The notes beneath the pieces were generated by a model. The model saw only the letters and a program-made list of their open reading frames with translations. It was not told where the DNA came from and made no database searches. From Idiomarina xiamenensis 10-D-4 (GTDB lineage: Bacteria; Pseudomonadota; Gammaproteobacteria; Enterobacterales; Alteromonadaceae), in the NCBI RefSeq assembly GCF_000299895.1, contig NZ_AMRG01000001.1, forward strand, positions 186,001-250,000: a DNA stretch of 64,000 bases. Reading direction: 5' to 3'. The position numbers were made by a program, and so were the translations under genes. Of the stretch, positions 61,403 to 64,000 are shown in pieces. Positions within the stretch are counted from its first letter, which is position 1. Every line of letters starts with the position of its first letter.

Positions 61403-63553
61403 ATGAAAAAGTTGTTTGTGTATTCAATCGCTATTGTTTCGAGCGGAGTCTTGGCGCAAGTCACAGCGCACGAATTAACGCAGGAACTAACGCAAGAACC
61501 CGTTGATTCTCCCCAACAAGTTAACGCAGAAATTGAGCGTATCGAAGTGGTGCAACATCGCCAGCCCTACCGCGGTAATGTGCCATTGGTGAAAACCCCG
61601 CAGGCGATTGACAGAATTAATGCAGATCAATTGAATAATGAAGGCATCACTCAGTTTATTGATGCATTAGATTTTTCACCCAGCGTGGTCAGACAAAATA
61701 ACTTGGGTGGTATGTTCGATAGTTTTGCGGTGCGCGGCTTTGCCGGCGATGAGAATAATCCCACGGGTTACTTGATAAATGGTTTTAACCTACGCGGTTA
61801 CAGTGGTACTCGTAGCACTGTCAATATTCAAACTATCGAAGTCATGAAAGGGCCGGGCTCGGCACTATACGGGCAGGGTGAACCCGGCGGTACCATTAAT
61901 ATCATTACTAAAAAACCACGCTTTGATGAGCAAGGTTATATCCAAGGCACCTTGGGTAATTATGATAAGCAACAACTAGAATTTGATTATACCAATGCCA
62001 TTAACAGTGTTAGCGCTTTTCGTATTAACGGTTCGTACGAAGACTCTGATAGCTATCGCGACCACGTTTTCTTTAAAAAATACAATTTACATCCGTCGTT
62101 GATATGGAATATTTCTGCTTCGACCAAGCTAAGCTACGAACTGGAAGTGCTTGATCAAGAAAAGCCGCTGGATCGCGGGGTTTATGTGCTCAATAACGAT
62201 TTTGATGCGGTCGAGCCGGACGCTTTTTATGGCGATATTCGCGACGGCGCGCACGAAGTCAAAGCGCTGGGACATCAGTTAGTCATTAATCACGCTATAA
62301 ACTCAAGCTGGCACCTATTAGGTGGCTTCGCCTATCGTGATTCTTCATTTGCAGGCGTGTCTTCAGACACCGAACTCTCGGACGGACGACAGTTGCTTTA
62401 CAGCGACCCTGATATGTTATCCAGACAGCGCCGTGAGCGTGATTATCAGGCGCGCGACTTATCGACGCGATTTGAATTAAGTGGTGATTTTCAGTTGGCT
62501 GGTTTTGCTAATCACCTGTTAATGGGCCTGGATTATTACAATTATCACCTTGATACCGATTATCGTGTTTGGAGAACCGCGTGGGGCGCAGGTGATACCA
62601 CTTACAGTATTGACCCTCATAACCCTGACTACAGCATTCCACGTCCACAGGTATTGCCAAAAACGTTAACCTTTGAAAAGCAAGAGGGCTTGGGCTTTTA
62701 TGCTCAAGATCTGATTGATGTGACTGAGAAATCTAAACTGCTGGTCGGCTTTCGGGTGGATAAGTTTGAGCAGCATATTTTCAATAAAGAGAACGACGTT
62801 ACACAGAGTCAGGAGCAAACGCAGTTCACCCCGCGCGTCGGCTTTGTTCATCAATTGACTGATAAGTTCAACTTGTATACCAGTTACGCCGAGGGCTTTA
62901 GACCCAACCCGGGCTTAGATGCCGATCGCAACGCCTTCGACCCAGAACAAACCCGGTCGTTCGAAGTGGGCGCTAAGTGGCAAAATGTCGCCGACCGATT
63001 GTCTGGCAGTGTGGCGATATTTGATGCTGAAAAAACCAATATGCTGACAGCAGAGCCAAATACCGGCTTTTCGGCGACCTTGGGAGAAGTGAAAAGTCGC
63101 GGTGTCGAGTTGCAACTTAACACCGAGTTAACCGATAACACCAGCGTTGACTTGGGGTATGCCTACACCGACGCCGAAACCGCAAATGAAATGGTCAACT
63201 CTGACTGGGGCGTCGCCATTCCTAAAGGCTCGCGTTTGATCAATATCGCTAAGCATTCGGGCTATGTCTCGTTAAATCACTACACTCAGTTGCTGACCAA
63301 AAACGCGTTCTTCGCGGCCACCGTCCGCTACGTCGGTGATCGTCTGGGTGAGACAACCGATCCTAATTATATTTTACCGTCTTATACCTTGGTGAATTTA
63401 GCGGCATCGATTGAACTCAGTCCTCAACTCAGCTTGAAGTTCGACGTGAATAACTTATTTGATGAAGAATATTTTGAAAGCTCTTATCACAAGTTGTGGA
63501 CAATGCCCGGCTCACCCGTTAACTACAGTGTCAGTTTGAAGTATCAGTTTTAA
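61403..63553 (+). CDS. TonB-dependent siderophore receptor
   Basis: 716 residues from the ATG at 61403, which starts a signal peptide (KKLFVYSIAIVSSGVLAQVT); the frame is open further upstream. A TonB-box-like stretch (IERIEVV) is followed by the plug domain (VKTPQAIDRINADQLNNEG; VMKGPGSALYGQGEPGGTIN) and a 22-strand barrel with FTPRVGFVHQLTDKFNLYTS, ending in YQF. The plug motif is of the siderophore-receptor type (FhuA/FoxA/Fiu group). A YbiI-type gene lies just downstream; in E. coli, fiu and ybiI are also near neighbours, so a catecholate receptor is possible. The substrate is not proven. Confidence 0.88.
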   Translation: MKKLFVYSIAIVSSGVLAQVTAHELTQELTQEPVDSPQQVNAEIERIEVVQHRQPYRGNVPLVKTPQAIDRINADQLNNEGITQFIDALDFSPSVVRQNNLGGMFDSFAVRGFAGDENNPTGYLINGFNLRGYSGTRSTVNIQTIEVMKGPGSALYGQGEPGGTINIITKKPRFDEQGYIQGTLGNYDKQQLEFDYTNAINSVSAFRINGSYEDSDSYRDHVFFKKYNLHPSLIWNISASTKLSYELEVLDQEKPLDRGVYVLNNDFDAVEPDAFYGDIRDGAHEVKALGHQLVINHAINSSWHLLGGFAYRDSSFAGVSSDTELSDGRQLLYSDPDMLSRQRRERDYQARDLSTRFELSGDFQLAGFANHLLMGLDYYNYHLDTDYRVWRTAWGAGDTTYSIDPHNPDYSIPRPQVLPKTLTFEKQEGLGFYAQDLIDVTEKSKLLVGFRVDKFEQHIFNKENDVTQSQEQTQFTPRVGFVHQLTDKFNLYTSYAEGFRPNPGLDADRNAFDPEQTRSFEVGAKWQNVADRLSGSVAIFDAEKTNMLTAEPNTGFSATLGEVKSRGVELQLNTELTDNTSVDLGYAYTDAETANEMVNSDWGVAIPKGSRLINIAKHSGYVSLNHYTQLLTKNAFFAATVRYVGDRLGETTDPNYILPSYTLVNLAASIELSPQLSLKFDVNNLFDEEYFESSYHKLWTMPGSPVNYSVSLKYQF

Positions 63554-63657
63554 CGATTTTATCCAACGCTGCTTGTCGGCAACCATCGTTAACGTCACTG
63601 AATTTTTACTTGTCACTAACGTCCAATGATTAAGTCAGCAAATTTAAGGAGTTCGCG

Positions 63658-63921
63658 ATGGCCGGAGGTTGGGCGAAAGACGGTGCGGTGCAGGAGCAAA
63701 TCGATGCCAGTATTGAGGATGCGGTAGAGCAAGCGCGCGGTAACCTAAAACACGGTGACAGCTTAACGCATTGCGAAGAATGTGGTGAGCCGATCCCTGA
63801 AGCGCGTCGTCGTGCCGCGCCGGGTGTACGTTATTGTATTGATTGCCAGCAGGCGTTGGAGCAGAAAAACAGTAACTCCAGCATTAACCGGCGAGGCAGT
63901 AAGGACAGTCAATTGCGTTGA
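63658..63921 (+). CDS. DksA/TraR-type zinc-finger protein, YbiI-like
   Basis: 87 residues. The zinc finger is CEECGEPIPEARRRAAPGVR followed by YCIDCQQ, giving four cysteines in the C-x2-C...C-x2-C pattern of the DksA/TraR family. The N-terminal GWAKDGAVQEQIDASIEDAV is the short YbiI-type head, without the long coiled coil of DksA. It starts with a GGAG-type ribosome site. Its role is unclear; it may contact RNA polymerase like TraR. It lies 104 bp after the receptor gene. Confidence 0.85.
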   Translation: MAGGWAKDGAVQEQIDASIEDAVEQARGNLKHGDSLTHCEECGEPIPEARRRAAPGVRYCIDCQQALEQKNSNSSINRRGSKDSQLR

Positions 63922-63932
63922 TGGCAGCAAGT

Positions 63933-64000
63933 TTAACTGTTCACTAAACGGTACTCACTCATAGGTGCCAACCAGTCATTAATCGTGATTAATTGTTGTT
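63933..64000 (-). CDS. Possible C-terminal end of a further gene (partial)
   Basis: The minus strand reads QQLITINDWLAPMSEYRLVN then S and a stop at 63933. The frame runs off the window edge. The 21 visible residues look protein-like, but no family is recognised, and the length is too short for certainty. Confidence 0.35.
   Translation of the reverse strand, partial: QQLITINDWLAPMSEYRLVNS

Noticed and set aside
1-64000. CRISPR arrays, rRNA, tRNA genes or a complete mobile element
   Set aside because: No regularly spaced short repeats, no rRNA-like sequence and no tRNA-like cloverleaf were noticed in the gaps; the only mobile-element trace is the transposase remnant.

Overview
The window is one contiguous piece of a gammaproteobacterial chromosome, most likely from a marine Alteromonadales-type organism. 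The evidence is the E. coli-like synteny blocks (srmB/trmN6; ygfA-ssrS-zapA with ygfB-pepP-ubiH-ubiI and gcvTHP; serA-rpiA; asnC/asnA), a TtpC-type TonB2 operon of the Vibrio/Shewanella kind, and oversized PstC and PstA. I could not assign a genus. Base composition is even except for one AT-rich stretch at about 55.45-58.95 kb.

Layout. 0-10.4 kb: the end of thiI, a secreted thioredoxin/NHL protein, a VanZ-like protein, srmB, trmN6, murI, a degenerate-GGDEF/EAL protein, an M49-like lipoprotein, an HDOD protein and rdgC. 10.4-17.4 kb: an orphan histidine kinase divergent from a six-gene TonB2 operon (DUF3450, ttpC, exbB, exbD, tonB, TPR). 17.6-22.8 kb: a porin, an AEC-family carrier, phoB, phoR and pstS. 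22.8-24.5 kb: asnC and asnA. 24.6-31.0 kb: one giant 2127-residue repeat protein that ends in an outer-membrane barrel. 31.1-40.4 kb: ppk-ppx divergent from pstC-pstA-pstB-phoU. 40.5-55.3 kb: serA, rpiA, 5-FCL, an amidohydrolase, 6S RNA, zapA, ygfB, pepP, ubiH, ubiI, a LysR regulator and gcvT-gcvH-gcvP. 55.4-59.0 kb: an AT-rich accessory island with an unknown gene followed by an integron attC-like site, a P-loop ATPase resembling the Sll1717 family, and an IS256-family transposase remnant. 59.0-64.0 kb: an M1-like peptidase, an unknown protein, a TonB-dependent receptor, a YbiI-type zinc-finger protein, and the end of a last partial gene.

The main biological theme is phosphate. The porin, phoB, pstS, pstC and ppk each have a recognisable Pho box. 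The TonB2 operon has an array of seven 11-bp-phased half-sites. At five of these promoters the Pho box is followed after exactly 10 bp by a -10-like hexamer, the geometry expected of PhoB-activated promoters. Phosphate starvation therefore probably switches on an outer-membrane pore, a periplasmic binding protein, the Pst permease, polyphosphate metabolism and a dedicated TonB energiser. A PhoB-driven TonB2 system is the most interesting regulatory inference here. The most unusual protein is the giant one, which carries a GlyGly-CTERM-like segment internally, followed by a second signal-like stretch and a barrel domain. The best candidate for an undescribed system is the two-gene AT-rich island.
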